Assembly (NCBI RefSeq): GCF_003148765.1
Contig: NZ_QGGV01000001.1
Location: 614,001-678,000 of the forward strand
DNA: 64,000 bases
Source of the DNA: Silicimonas algicola
GTDB taxonomy: Bacteria; Pseudomonadota; Alphaproteobacteria; Rhodobacterales; Rhodobacteraceae
Direction of reading: 5' to 3'
Position numbers and translations under genes: made by a program. Of this stretch, positions 52,627 to 61,319 are shown piece by piece; position 1 is the stretch's first letter, and the number at the start of each line of letters is the position of its first letter. The notes under the pieces were generated by a model. The model was given only the letters and a program-made list of their open reading frames with translations, was not told the DNA's origin and did no database searches.

Positions 52627-53463
52627 ATGAGCCTCACGGTCTTCTTCGCGGTCCTCGGCGCCGCGCTCCTCCATGCCACCTGGAACGCGATCATCCGCAT
52701 CGGGACGGCGAAGGTCACCAGCATGCTCATCATGACCCTCGTGCAGGGGGGACTGGCTGTGATCGTGGCCTTCGTCTCGCCCGTGCCGAAGGCCGAGGCA
52801 TGGCTCTGGCTTCTCGCCTCGGGCGTGTTTCACTCGGGCTACAAGATCTTCCTCGCCTTCGCCTACGAGAACGGCGACCTCTCGCGCGTCTATCCCATCG
52901 CGCGCGGTGCGGCCCCGCTCGCCGTTCTCGCCATCGGCGCAGTGGTCCTCGACGACCCCCTCCGTCAGCTCGACGTTGTGGCGATCCTCGTCCTCGGCCT
53001 CGGCATCCTCGCCATGGGCCACGGCGCAATCCGCTCCGGCGAATCCCGACGCCTCATCCCTCTCGCTCTCGGCTCGGCGGCGATGACGGCGGGCTATTCG
53101 CTGGTCGACGGCGTGGGCGCCCGTGTCTCGGGCGACGCCACCGCCTACGTCGCCTGGCTCTTCATCCTCGACGCGGTGATGTTCACGCCCGTGACGATGG
53201 CGCTCCGCGGTCCCGGCGTCATCCGCGCGCCCTGGTCCGCCTGGCGTCTCGGCGCGGTGGCAGCGATCTTCTCCTACGGCGCCTACTGGATCGCCGTCTG
53301 GGCGATGACGCAGGCGCCGATCCCCCTCGTGACCGCGCTGCGCGAGACCTCGATCCTCTTCGCCGTCCTCATCGGCTGGCTGGCCTTCCACGAGCGTATG
53401 GACAGGGTCAAGGCGCTCGCCGCCGTCCTGATCCTCGGCGGCGTCGTCCTGACCCGCCTCTGA
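52627..53463 (+). CDS. EamA/DMT-family transporter
   Basis: A 278-residue protein with ten membrane segments in two EamA halves. The first opens AVLGAALLHATWNAIIRIG and has VYPIARGAAPLAVLAIGA; the second has AMTQAPIPLVTALRETSILF. This pattern is of the small metabolite exporters close to RhaT/YdcZ-like DMTs. It is divergent from the AEC transporter and followed by two hairpins before the convergent VWA gene. Confidence 0.87.
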   Translation: MSLTVFFAVLGAALLHATWNAIIRIGTAKVTSMLIMTLVQGGLAVIVAFVSPVPKAEAWLWLLASGVFHSGYKIFLAFAYENGDLSRVYPIARGAAPLAVLAIGAVVLDDPLRQLDVVAILVLGLGILAMGHGAIRSGESRRLIPLALGSAAMTAGYSLVDGVGARVSGDATAYVAWLFILDAVMFTPVTMALRGPGVIRAPWSAWRLGAVAAIFSYGAYWIAVWAMTQAPIPLVTALRETSILFAVLIGWLAFHERMDRVKALAAVLILGGVVLTRL

Positions 53464-53472
53464 ACGAAAAGA

Positions 53473-53488
53473 GGGCGGAAACCCGCCC
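53473..53488 (+). terminator. Short hairpin after the DMT gene
   Basis: GGGCGG-AAAC-CCGCCC begins ten bases after the DMT stop and is followed by CCTTCATCTT. The stem is only six pairs, so termination is possible but not sure. Confidence 0.4.
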
Positions 53489-53519
53489 CCTTCATCTTGC
53501 CCGAATTACGCCGGGGAGC

Positions 53520-53540
53520 GCGAGGGGCAGCGCCCCTCGC
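53520..53540. terminator. Hairpin between convergent DMT and VWA genes
   Basis: GCGAGGGGC-AGC-GCCCCTCGC is a perfect nine-pair stem with a three-base loop, ten bases from the VWA stop. No T run follows on either strand. It can act as a barrier to both converging transcripts or protect a 3' end. Confidence 0.5.
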
Positions 53541-53549
53541 ATGCCCGTC

Positions 53550-55574
53550 TCACCGATCCATCGTCTCGGCCAGCCGCATCAGCGTGACCGCCTCGGCGCG
53601 ATAGCCGTAGGGGTCCGCCCCTCGCGCGCCGTTCGCCAGGGCGATGGCGTCGCCCCAGCCCCAGGACCCCAGGTACTCGCCGCCCCGCAGCAACTGCCCG
53701 AAGCCCGCGATGGCGACCGAGAAGCGTGCGTCGTCCGAGACCTCGCCCTGTCCTGCCAGGATCGGTTCCTCGATCAGGGTGCTCTGCGCCTCGCCCGGCC
53801 GCTTGTAGCGCAGCTTGAAGAACCCAAGCTCGTCCGACCCGTCCGACACCGCCGCCGCCTCGCCGTACCGCAACGGCCCGTTGCGAACCGCCTCGGATCC
53901 CACCGGCGTCACCTCGTAGAGAGCCGTCACCGTGTGACCCGCGCCGATGTCGCCCGCGTCCACCCGGTCGTTGTTGAAGTCCTCGCGGTTCAGCGCCCGC
54001 GTCTCATAGCCGATCAGACGGTATTCCGCGATTTCCGCCGGGTTGAACTCCACCTGGATCTTCACGTCGTTCGCAATCGGGAACAGCGCGCCCGTCAACT
54101 GGTCGACCAGCACCTTCCGCGCCTCCGACAGCGTATCGATATAGGCCGCCGTCCCGTTCCCGTTCTGCGCCAGCGCCTGCATCGTCGCATCGTCGAGGTT
54201 GCCGCGCCCGAAACCAAGCACCGACAGGTACGTCCCGGCCTCGCGCTTCTCCTCGATGAAGTCCTTCAGCGCCTCGGGATCGGACAGCCCTACGTTGAAG
54301 TCCCCGTCCGTCGCCAGGATCACCCGCGTCACCTCGCCGTCGCCCGCCATGCCTTCCGCCACCGCATAGGCCTGCTGCAGACCCTCCTGTCCGGCGGTCG
54401 AGCCGCCCGCCTCCAGCCGGTCGAGCGCTGCGAGGATCGTCGAGCGCTCCGCCGCCCGCGTCGGCTCCAGCACCTGACCCGCCGAACCTGCGTAGGTGAC
54501 GATGGAGACCTCGTCCTCGGGCCGAAGCTCGGACAGCATCAGCCGGAACGACTGCTTCAGAAGCGGCAGCTTGTTCGCGTCCTGCATCGATCCCGACGTG
54601 TCGATCAGGAACACGAGATTGAGCGGCGGACGGTCTGCCACGGGGAGCAGCGTCCCCTGGATGCCGATATGCACAAGCTGCGTGCCCGGGTTCCACGGCG
54701 TGTCCATCACCGTCACCGTAGGCCGGAACGGATCGTCGCCCTCGGGCGCGGGATAGGCGTAGGGGAAATAGTTCACCATCTCCTCGACCCGCACCGCCTC
54801 GCGCGGCGGCATCGCGCCCACCATCAGCGAGGAGCGCACCACGGCATAGCTCGCCGTATCGACGTCGATCGAGAAGGTCGACACCGGCTCCTCCGCCGTC
54901 ACCTTCAGGGGCGAGGTTTCGGCATTCGCGAAGGCCTCGGTGTCGCTCTCGGGCAGAACGATCATGCCGTCGCCCGGCGCAACGAGACGCTTCTCGCGCA
55001 TCGCGACGCTCGGCGCCGGCGCGGCCATGTCGCCGTCGGCGAAGGCCTCGGACTCTTCGGCGGCAGGCGCCTGGGTCGCCAGATCCTCGGAGCGCTGGCG
55101 CGACAAGGCGTCGGCCGACGGCGCCACCGGAACCGGGGCAGGGGACATCTCGGCCAGCGATTCCGCCGCGACGATGGAGGAGGTCGCACCCGTCGCGCCG
55201 CCCGACGCGTCGTCGGCCACCTTCGGCTGCTCGACGGCGGGCGGGGCCGCGCCCTCGCTCTGCGTCAGCACATCGCCGCCGACGGGCAACTTCATCGCGT
55301 CCTTCGGCAGGATCACGAGCAGCCCCACCGCCACGATGGCGGTGGTCACGGTCAGGGCGCCTTTGGTCGAAAGGGCATGGAACATCGGTTTCACTCCGTC
55401 CAGAAGCCGGGACATCCGGCCTTTCCGAACAGTCAGACGCGCCGCGTCGCGCGATCCTTGGAGGTCCGCGAAATTTTTCTGCGCCAGCGCGATATTCTCC
55501 CGCTTCCGCGCCTCGTCGGGCGCGGGCGTCGCCGCCTCGAAGGCGCGCTTCAGGTCGTCGAGTTCTTCAGCCAT
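53550..55574 (-). CDS. Membrane-anchored VWA-domain protein (YfbK-like)
   Basis: A 674-residue protein. Residues 1-60 are cytoplasmic and charged. One membrane segment (~70-90) is followed by a low-complexity linker (~95-200), then the YfbK N-terminal region (PVSTFSIDVDTASYAVVR, ~230), a VWA domain with the MIDAS motif LIDTSGSM (~318-325) and ILATDGDFNVG (~415), and a C-terminal DUF3520 region. It overlaps the sigma-factor gene by eight bases. The cytoplasmic N-terminus with its single helix resembles an anti-sigma layout, so it may hold the sigma factor and sense the envelope through the VWA part. That is inference. Confidence 0.85.
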   Translation of the reverse strand: MAEELDDLKRAFEAATPAPDEARKRENIALAQKNFADLQGSRDAARLTVRKGRMSRLLDGVKPMFHALSTKGALTVTTAIVAVGLLVILPKDAMKLPVGGDVLTQSEGAAPPAVEQPKVADDASGGATGATSSIVAAESLAEMSPAPVPVAPSADALSRQRSEDLATQAPAAEESEAFADGDMAAPAPSVAMREKRLVAPGDGMIVLPESDTEAFANAETSPLKVTAEEPVSTFSIDVDTASYAVVRSSLMVGAMPPREAVRVEEMVNYFPYAYPAPEGDDPFRPTVTVMDTPWNPGTQLVHIGIQGTLLPVADRPPLNLVFLIDTSGSMQDANKLPLLKQSFRLMLSELRPEDEVSIVTYAGSAGQVLEPTRAAERSTILAALDRLEAGGSTAGQEGLQQAYAVAEGMAGDGEVTRVILATDGDFNVGLSDPEALKDFIEEKREAGTYLSVLGFGRGNLDDATMQALAQNGNGTAAYIDTLSEARKVLVDQLTGALFPIANDVKIQVEFNPAEIAEYRLIGYETRALNREDFNNDRVDAGDIGAGHTVTALYEVTPVGSEAVRNGPLRYGEAAAVSDGSDELGFFKLRYKRPGEAQSTLIEEPILAGQGEVSDDARFSVAIAGFGQLLRGGEYLGSWGWGDAIALANGARGADPYGYRAEAVTLMRLAETMDR

Positions 55575-56106
55575 CCACGGCCTCCTTCATCGCGCGAAGG
55601 CGCTTCTTCACCTCCGACATCCGCCAGCTCACCGTGCCCTCGCTCACGCCCAGGATCTCTCCGGCCTCGGCATGGGTCATCTCGTCCATCACCAGCGCCA
55701 CCGTGTCCCGCAACTCGTCCGGCAGCGCGCGCATCGCTCGCGCCAGCCAATCCATCGCCGCCGCCGCCTCCGCCGCCTCGGCCCGCCGCGCGTCCTCGAC
55801 GTCGCCCCAGCCATCCGCCGTCCGCGCGCGCGTCGCCGCCCGCCGCCGCCGGTCGTTCGCCGCGTTGACCGCGACCCGCCACAGCCATGTGGTGAACCGC
55901 GCCTCGCCGCGAAAGGCCCTGACCTTGGCGGGCAGGGCCGCGCAGATGTCCTGGCACAGATCCTCTGCCTCGGTCCGGACGCCCGTCAGCCGGAAGCACA
56001 AGCGGAACAGCCGGTCATAATGCCGCGTCACCAGCGCCGAGAACGCCGCCGCGTCGCCGCCCGCCGCCTCGCGCGCCAGTGTCTCGTCCGAGGTATCCAT
56101 GCGCAT
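55567..56106 (-). CDS. RNA polymerase sigma factor, sigma-70 ECF-like
   Basis: A 179-residue ECF-size sigma factor. Region 2 (~25-90) has YDRLFRLCFRLTGVRTEAED and FTTWLWRVAVNAANDRRRR; region 4 (~125-175) has ALPDELRDTVALVMDEMTHA and the helix-turn-helix VSEGTVSWRMSEVKKRL. It has a longer, Ala-rich linker between them. ATG 56106 is used; a later in-frame ATG and a GTG just upstream are possible, none with a good ribosome-binding site. It is translationally coupled to the VWA protein and divergent from the dioxygenase-like gene. Confidence 0.85.
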   Translation of the reverse strand: MRMDTSDETLAREAAGGDAAAFSALVTRHYDRLFRLCFRLTGVRTEAEDLCQDICAALPAKVRAFRGEARFTTWLWRVAVNAANDRRRRAATRARTADGWGDVEDARRAEAAEAAAAMDWLARAMRALPDELRDTVALVMDEMTHAEAGEILGVSEGTVSWRMSEVKKRLRAMKEAVDG

Positions 56107-56211
56107 CACGGTTGGTAGGACGCACGCGCCCGGTCAATCCTTGGCCGTCCTCACGAAAAATTTCGACGGGCCTCCGTGTCTCGTGCGTTGTACCCCGAAA
56201 GGAGCAGACGC

Positions 56212-56976
56212 ATGACCGATACGCACGATCACGATGGCGGCCTCCGCGCCGATCTCCCCCGCCTTCTCCGCCGCCGGGCAGTCCTTTCAGGCGCCCTCGC
56301 CGCGGTTGCCGGACCCGCCGCCGCCCAGGCGCTGTCCTGTGTCGGCTTCTCGAACGAGACGGCCGGCCCGTTCCCGGCCGATGGCAGCCAGGGCCGCGCC
56401 AGCTTCGACGTCCTCTCCGAGGCGGGCGTCCTGCGCGAGGATCTGCGCCCCAGCTTCGCCGGCATGACGCCCGTGGCCGACGGTGTGCCGCTGACTCTCG
56501 AACTCTCCCTCGTCTCGGCCGGCGACTGCGCCCCCCTGCCGGGCCGGGCGCTCTACCTCTGGCACTGCGACGCCGCCGGGCGCTATTCGCTCTACGAGGA
56601 CGAGCAGGCCAACTACCTCCGCGGCGTCGGCGTCTCGGGCGACGACGGCATCGTTCGCTTCACCACCGTGTTCCCCGGCTGCTACCCCGGCCGATGGCCG
56701 CATTTCCACCTGGAGGTCTTCGACAGCGCCCAGGCGATCACAGGCGGGGAAAGCAGCCTCACCTCGCAGATCTCGCTGCCCTACGCTGAATGCGCTGACG
56801 TCTACGAGGCGCATCCGGCCTATGTGAACGGCACCCGCAACCTGTCCCGCCAGAGCTTCGAGCGCGACATGATCTTCGCCGACAACACGCCCGAACAGAT
56901 CGAGGCGCAGATGCTGAAGCTCTCGGGGTCGCCCGCGCAGGGCTACAAGGGCACCATCGTCATCGGCCTGACCTGA
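56212..56976 (+). CDS. Intradiol ring-cleavage dioxygenase-like protein, Tat-exported
   Basis: A 254-residue protein. It begins with a twin-arginine-type signal (RRRAVLSGALAAVAG, ~20-34). The core has LYLWHCDAAGRYSLY (~113-127) and FPGCYPGRWPHFHLEVF (~154-170): the Tyr and His-x-His residues correspond to the ferric-iron ligands of protocatechuate 3,4-dioxygenase-like proteins. Exported members are known but their substrates are mostly undefined. GGAG precedes the ATG. The gene ends nine bases before a strong hairpin that separates it from the convergent phytase-like gene. Confidence 0.85.
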   Translation: MTDTHDHDGGLRADLPRLLRRRAVLSGALAAVAGPAAAQALSCVGFSNETAGPFPADGSQGRASFDVLSEAGVLREDLRPSFAGMTPVADGVPLTLELSLVSAGDCAPLPGRALYLWHCDAAGRYSLYEDEQANYLRGVGVSGDDGIVRFTTVFPGCYPGRWPHFHLEVFDSAQAITGGESSLTSQISLPYAECADVYEAHPAYVNGTRNLSRQSFERDMIFADNTPEQIEAQMLKLSGSPAQGYKGTIVIGLT

Positions 56977-56984
56977 CACGAAAA

Positions 56985-57007
56985 GGCCGCCGGGACTCCC
57001 GGCGGCC
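56985..57007 (-). terminator. Rho-independent terminator of the phytase-like gene
   Basis: GGCCGCCGGG-N3-CCCGGCGGCC, a perfect ten-pair stem, is followed on the minus strand by TTTT. It begins 22 bases after the stop of the gene at 57029. On the plus strand the T run is absent, but the stem may also slow the converging dioxygenase transcript. Confidence 0.85.
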
Positions 57008-57028
57008 CGATCATCGTCCGAACTGCAG

Positions 57029-59197
57029 TCAATCCGCCTTGAACGACCAGAACATCGTCTCGCCCGAATGGTCGTCGACCCCGTCGTTGTCGGTCGAGAC
57101 CCAGACAGTCCCGTCTTCCATGATGGCCAGACCCTCGACCTTGTCGAGCACATAGCCGCCCGTCGACACGAGGTCGGGCAACAGGTCCCGCACCGTCTCC
57201 TTCGTCACGACCGGCAGGGGCCCGCCCAGCGGCGCGGGCACCATCTCGGCCAGCGGCACGCGCGTGACGATCTTCGTCACCGCAAGGTCGCCCATCAGGT
57301 TGTCGCGTTCCACGACATAGGCGTGGTCGCCGTGGACGGTGATCTCGGACAGGCCGACCCAGCCGCTTGCAGGCGCCGCCTTGGGGTAATGGACCGCACC
57401 CCATTCGCCGCTTTCGATGTTGTAGGCGACGAGCTTGGCGTGGTTCTCGGGATCGTCATCCCATTCACGCTGCATGGCCATCCAGAGGGTATCGCCCACC
57501 TTCGCGATGCCCTCGAAGCCGAAGCGGCGCTCGACCGCCAGAAGCTCTTTGGGAAGGGCGATTTCCTCCTCGATCTCGCCGTCCGCGCCGACGTGATAGA
57601 GAGCATGCGGGATCAGACGGTCGGTCCGACCCTCCGAAGCGACCCAGAACCCGCCCTCGCCGTCGAGGGCGATGCCCTCCAGATCGAGTTTCTGCGCCGG
57701 AGCGCCGTCACGGGTGATGCGGATGACTTCGGTTATCCTCGCCGGGCTCTGCGAGGCGTCGATCCGGAAGATCGAGGGCTGCATCCCGTAGACGCTGTCG
57801 CTCACGGCCCAGATCGAGCCGTCCGCGTCCGCCGCCATGCCCGAGATTGCGCCCCATCCGACCGGCGCGCCGTTCTCCTGCGTCAGCCCGGCCGAGGTCA
57901 GCATGGGATAGGACGGTGCACCCTCGCCATAGGCATATATCATCACATGCGACCGCGCCGCGCCGTCCTCGCCCAGGTCGGTCTCGTTCGCGCTGACGAA
58001 AAGGTCGCGCGACGGGATCGCCACGAAGCCTTCCGGTCCCACGCCCGACGGCAGAAGCTGCGTCAGGACAGGGTTGGCGGCGTCCGTCGCGTCATAGACG
58101 CCCACGACCGACCCGCGCTCCGAGCCTATGAAGACCATTGGCGTGCCGCCGAAGGTGCCCGTGCCGACCGACTCCGGCTCGACGCCCTTGTTGCCCGACC
58201 GCCCCTCGGGATAGTGCCCGATCTCGGCCACCGCATACTCGAACGACGTGCCCGCGTCCCAGACGACCGTCCCATCCTTCGCGAACACGGTCCACCCGCG
58301 CGATCCGCCGTCCATGTCGCCCTCGTTCGCCGTCGCGAAGTGGTCGGCGTCGATCCACTTCACCGAATCCGGCTCGCGCGGCACCGAGATCTCGCCATCG
58401 AAAGTCAGCGCGCCCTCTTCCCCGGTGTCCACGCCCTCCAGGTCCACCGACCCCGCCGGGAAATGCGTCGTCACCGACCCGTCCCGCGCCACCACCACGA
58501 TGTGGTTGTTCTCCTGCAGCGTCACGACCGTCTCGCCCGCCTCGTTGATGTCGACGAACTCCGGCTCCGGATCTTCCGGCGCCACCTCTGCCAGGCCAGT
58601 CAGGTCGACCGTCTTCAGCGACCCGCAGTCCGGCTGCCCGTCCGCGCCGAGGTCCACCATGACCAGGAACCCCGCCGGCATCTGGCCGACCCGGCCGTCG
58701 CCCGCCTCCTCGTCGCGCTCGTTCTCGATGGCGATCGACAGGAAGCTGCCGTCCGGTGCCAGAGCGATGCTGTCCGGCTGCCCGCCCAGGTCGCAGGTCG
58801 CGACAACGCTTCGGCCCGCGATGTCGATCACGGCAAGCTGACCCGACGGATTGGCGAAACTGTCCGACGTGTTCACGCCAGCCAGCGCGAACCCCTTCGC
58901 CACGACGACCGAGGTCGGTTCGCCCCCCATCTCGATCACGCCCAGAGGGGCAGGGGCCGCGGGATCGGTGATGTCCACGAAGCCCACCACCCCGAACGGG
59001 CTGTCGGTGTAGACCAGCGTCATGCCATCCTCGGTCGCCGCGATGATCTCGGACGAGGTCTCCTGGCCGGCGTCGGTGCCTTCTGGCAGGTTCGACGCGA
59101 CCGGAAAGCTCGCGATGCGGTTGAACGCCGTCTCGGCCAGCGCACCGCCGGCGCAAAGCGACAGGGCCGATACGGCCGCAAGAAGTCTCGATGTCAT
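57029..59197 (-). CDS. Secreted esterase-like phytase-family protein
   Basis: A 722-residue exported protein with a 21-residue signal peptide (ending ALA). It is a beta-propeller-type protein: the N-terminal half has repeats with PTSVVVAKGFALAGVNTSD, DLGGQPDSIALAPDGSFLSI and SRDLFVSANETD, and the C-terminal half matches the phytase-like esterase domain, with DLEGIALDGEGGFWVASEGR (~500) and KVEGLAIMEDGTVWVSTDND (~693). Acidic loops may bind calcium. It may release phosphate from organic esters outside the cell; that activity is not proven for the family. GGGGGACC precedes the ATG, and a strong terminator follows. Confidence 0.82.
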   Translation of the reverse strand: MTSRLLAAVSALSLCAGGALAETAFNRIASFPVASNLPEGTDAGQETSSEIIAATEDGMTLVYTDSPFGVVGFVDITDPAAPAPLGVIEMGGEPTSVVVAKGFALAGVNTSDSFANPSGQLAVIDIAGRSVVATCDLGGQPDSIALAPDGSFLSIAIENERDEEAGDGRVGQMPAGFLVMVDLGADGQPDCGSLKTVDLTGLAEVAPEDPEPEFVDINEAGETVVTLQENNHIVVVARDGSVTTHFPAGSVDLEGVDTGEEGALTFDGEISVPREPDSVKWIDADHFATANEGDMDGGSRGWTVFAKDGTVVWDAGTSFEYAVAEIGHYPEGRSGNKGVEPESVGTGTFGGTPMVFIGSERGSVVGVYDATDAANPVLTQLLPSGVGPEGFVAIPSRDLFVSANETDLGEDGAARSHVMIYAYGEGAPSYPMLTSAGLTQENGAPVGWGAISGMAADADGSIWAVSDSVYGMQPSIFRIDASQSPARITEVIRITRDGAPAQKLDLEGIALDGEGGFWVASEGRTDRLIPHALYHVGADGEIEEEIALPKELLAVERRFGFEGIAKVGDTLWMAMQREWDDDPENHAKLVAYNIESGEWGAVHYPKAAPASGWVGLSEITVHGDHAYVVERDNLMGDLAVTKIVTRVPLAEMVPAPLGGPLPVVTKETVRDLLPDLVSTGGYVLDKVEGLAIMEDGTVWVSTDNDGVDDHSGETMFWSFKAD

Positions 59198-59353
59198 CGT
59201 GGGTCCCCCGTTTGATGCCTGTCCCGCCTGTAGACCGCGACCCGTGACGCCCGTGTAACGGTCGCATGTCGGTTTCATGTCACGCCACGCCCCGCGCCGA
59301 TTGCCGAGGGGGAAGGGGATTGCTAACACCCGGTGACGCGAGGAGAACCGCCC

Positions 59354-60517
59354 ATGCCCGTCATCACCGAGATCGCCGACCTCAAGCGCATCTACACGCG
59401 CCGCGTGCCGCGGATGTTCTACGACTATGCCGAGAGCGGATCCTGGACCGAGCAGACCTTCCGCGAGAACACGACCGACTTCGGCAAGATCTACCTCCGC
59501 CAGCGCATCGCCGTCGACATGGCCGGGCGCACCACGCGCACGAAGCTGATCGGCGAGGACGCCGCGATGCCGGTCGCTATCGCTCCGGTGGGTCTTCTGG
59601 GCATGCAAAGCGCCGACGGCGAGATCAAGGCCGCCCGCGCCGCCGAGGCCTTCGGCGTGCCCTTCACGCTGTCCACCATGTCGATCTGCTCGATCGAGGA
59701 TGTGGCCGCCCACACCACGAAGCCCTTCTGGTTCCAGGTCTACACGCTGAAAGACGACGTCTTCATGGGCAAGCTCATGGACCGGGCGCGGGCGGCGAAG
59801 TGCTCGGCCATCGTCATCACGGTCGATCTCCAGATCATGGGCCAGCGCCACAAGGACCTGAAGAACGGCCTGACCGCGCCGCCCAGGTTCACCCTGTCGT
59901 CACTGGCCGACCTCTCGACGAAGATCCCCTGGGGGCTCGAGATGATGCGGACCAAGCGCCGCTTCTTCGGCAACATCGTAGGCCACGCCTCGGGCGTGTC
60001 GAACCCCGCCTCGCTCTCGTCATGGACGGCCGAGGCCTTCGATCCCTCGCTCAACTGGGACCGGGTGAAGCAACTGATGGACATGTGGGGCGGCAAGGTG
60101 ATCCTGAAGGGGATCATGGAGGTGGACGACGCCATCCGCGCCGCCGACCTTGGCGCCGACGCCATCGTGGTCTCGAACCACGGTGGGCGTCAGCTCGACG
60201 GCACGATCTCGTCGATCCGTGCCCTCGAACCCATCGTCAAGGCCGTGGGCGACCGCACCGAGGTCTGGATGGACGGTGGAATCCGGTCGGGTCAGGACGT
60301 GCTGAAAGCCGTGGCGCTCGGCGCGAAAGGCACCATGATCGGCCGCTCGATGGTCTACGGATTGGGCGCCATGGGCGAGGCAGGAGTGAGTCGCGCGCTG
60401 GAGGTCATCCAGAAGGAGCTCGACCTCTCGATGGCCTTCTGTGGCAAGCGTGACATTCATGACGTCGATCGTGAAATTCTTCGCGTCCCCAAAGGTTTCT
60501 CTGGCGATTTTGACTGA
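59354..60517 (+). CDS. FMN-dependent alpha-hydroxy-acid dehydrogenase (LldD-like)
   Basis: A 387-residue FMN enzyme of the lactate/glycolate oxidase family. Signatures are MFYDYAESGSW (~21), APVGLLGM (~77), ILKGI with the FMN-contacting Lys (~251), SNHGGRQLDGTISS with the catalytic His (~276) and DGGIRSGQDVLKA (~307). It oxidises an L-2-hydroxy acid such as lactate, at the membrane. GAGGAGAACC precedes the ATG. A 15-pair hairpin lies 17 bases after the stop. The exact hydroxy acid cannot be decided. Confidence 0.92.
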   Translation: MPVITEIADLKRIYTRRVPRMFYDYAESGSWTEQTFRENTTDFGKIYLRQRIAVDMAGRTTRTKLIGEDAAMPVAIAPVGLLGMQSADGEIKAARAAEAFGVPFTLSTMSICSIEDVAAHTTKPFWFQVYTLKDDVFMGKLMDRARAAKCSAIVITVDLQIMGQRHKDLKNGLTAPPRFTLSSLADLSTKIPWGLEMMRTKRRFFGNIVGHASGVSNPASLSSWTAEAFDPSLNWDRVKQLMDMWGGKVILKGIMEVDDAIRAADLGADAIVVSNHGGRQLDGTISSIRALEPIVKAVGDRTEVWMDGGIRSGQDVLKAVALGAKGTMIGRSMVYGLGAMGEAGVSRALEVIQKELDLSMAFCGKRDIHDVDREILRVPKGFSGDFD

Positions 60518-60533
60518 CGAGGCTAGATCTGCG

Positions 60534-60570
60534 GCGAAACAGTGCGGGACCCCTTCCTGCATTGTTTCGC
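60534..60570 (+). terminator. Stable 15-pair hairpin downstream of the hydroxy-acid dehydrogenase
   Basis: GCGAAACAGTGCGGG pairs with CCTGCATTGTTTCGC around a seven-base loop. Two positions are G-U, which pair only in the plus-strand RNA, so it acts as RNA structure. It is 17 bases after the stop. No T run follows, so it could be a terminator of another type, a 3'-end stabiliser or a small structured RNA. Confidence 0.45.
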
Positions 60571-60662
60571 GTTGATGCAAAGATGTCTCGGTCATGATCA
60601 TGGAACAGCCCGTTTCCTGCCCAAATCTTGCCGCATTCCGGTTTCGCGCATACCTTCTCGGT

Positions 60663-61223
60663 ATGACCCAGCGTAATCGTTCCCTGTCGATCCTTGCCGT
60701 TGCGGCCCTCTGCTCCGCTGCTCCTCTCGCAGCCCAGTCTGCGTCGAGCATCGCCGCTGAGGCCGAGTTCCCGAACCAGACGGTCGCCATCGTCGCCGCC
60801 ACCTCGTCGCTCTTCGACTCGGTCGAAGGACCGGAAAGCGCGCAGCGTCGCCGTGCGCCCGCGATCCGCATCCCGCAGCTCGAGACCCGCGCCAGCTTCG
60901 ACGGCGACGCCAAGGCCGAGGCGCTGACGCAGAATGGGCCGGTGCGCCACCTGACCGGCTACCGCATCACCTGGTATCCGATCGACCGCTTCCTCGGCAC
61001 CGTCGACTTCATGGGCACCTGGGACGGTAACCGCAACCTCGTCTGCGGCTATGTCACCTGGGATCTCTCCGACACCGAGAACCCGGTGCTCGAGCAGGTC
61101 GACGCAAGCTACCTCTCGCTCGACGACCTCTCCGCCGCCAGCCCCGCCGACGCGCACCAGATGCTCCTCGACGCGAACTGCGCCTACGGCGACATCGACG
61201 CGAACTACGCCTTTTTCGACTGA
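60663..61223 (+). CDS. Exported protein of unknown function
   Basis: A 186-residue protein with a clear signal peptide (SLSILAVAALCSAAPLAAQ, residues 7-25). The mature part has no family I recognise: a Ser/Thr-rich start, then LTGYRITWYPIDRFLGTVDF and VCGYVTWDLSDTENPVL, and a Tyr/Asp-rich end. Two cysteines (in LVCGY and ANCAY) could form a disulfide. ATG 60663 is used for the signal peptide; an ATG at 60594 gives a 23-residue extension that does not look like a leader. No strong ribosome-binding site is present. It stands between the dehydrogenase and a metal transporter and seems independent. Confidence 0.6.
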   Translation: MTQRNRSLSILAVAALCSAAPLAAQSASSIAAEAEFPNQTVAIVAATSSLFDSVEGPESAQRRRAPAIRIPQLETRASFDGDAKAEALTQNGPVRHLTGYRITWYPIDRFLGTVDFMGTWDGNRNLVCGYVTWDLSDTENPVLEQVDASYLSLDDLSAASPADAHQMLLDANCAYGDIDANYAFFD

Positions 61224-61242
61224 CGCCAGGGCACTCTCCTAC

Positions 61243-61259
61243 ATTGGAACGATTCTAAA
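61243..61259. promoter_or_regulatory. Iron-control-element-like (Irr/ICE) site upstream of the ZIP gene
   Basis: ATTGGAA-CGA-TTCTAAA matches the Irr-box consensus TTTAGAA-N3-TTCTAAA at 12 of 14 fixed positions; the right arm is exact. It lies 61-77 bases before the metal transporter start codon, where a promoter would be. Irr is the main iron regulator in many alphaproteobacteria. Confidence 0.5.
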
Positions 61260-61319
61260 AAAGCGCTTCACCTCGGCGGCGAAGCGGCTATGCTCGCTCG
61301 CTCATTGCAGCGAGACGAG

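Noticed and set aside
52515-55868. Open frame of more than 1100 codons on the plus strand opposite the VWA gene
   Set aside because: Arg-rich low-complexity translation with no motif, fully covered by the DMT gene in another frame and the VWA gene on the other strand.
56154-56165. CGAAA-N2-TTTCG palindrome between the sigma-factor and dioxygenase genes as an operator
   Set aside because: Five-base arms in a short AT patch can arise by chance. There is no second copy, and no sigma-type promoter boxes could be matched nearby.
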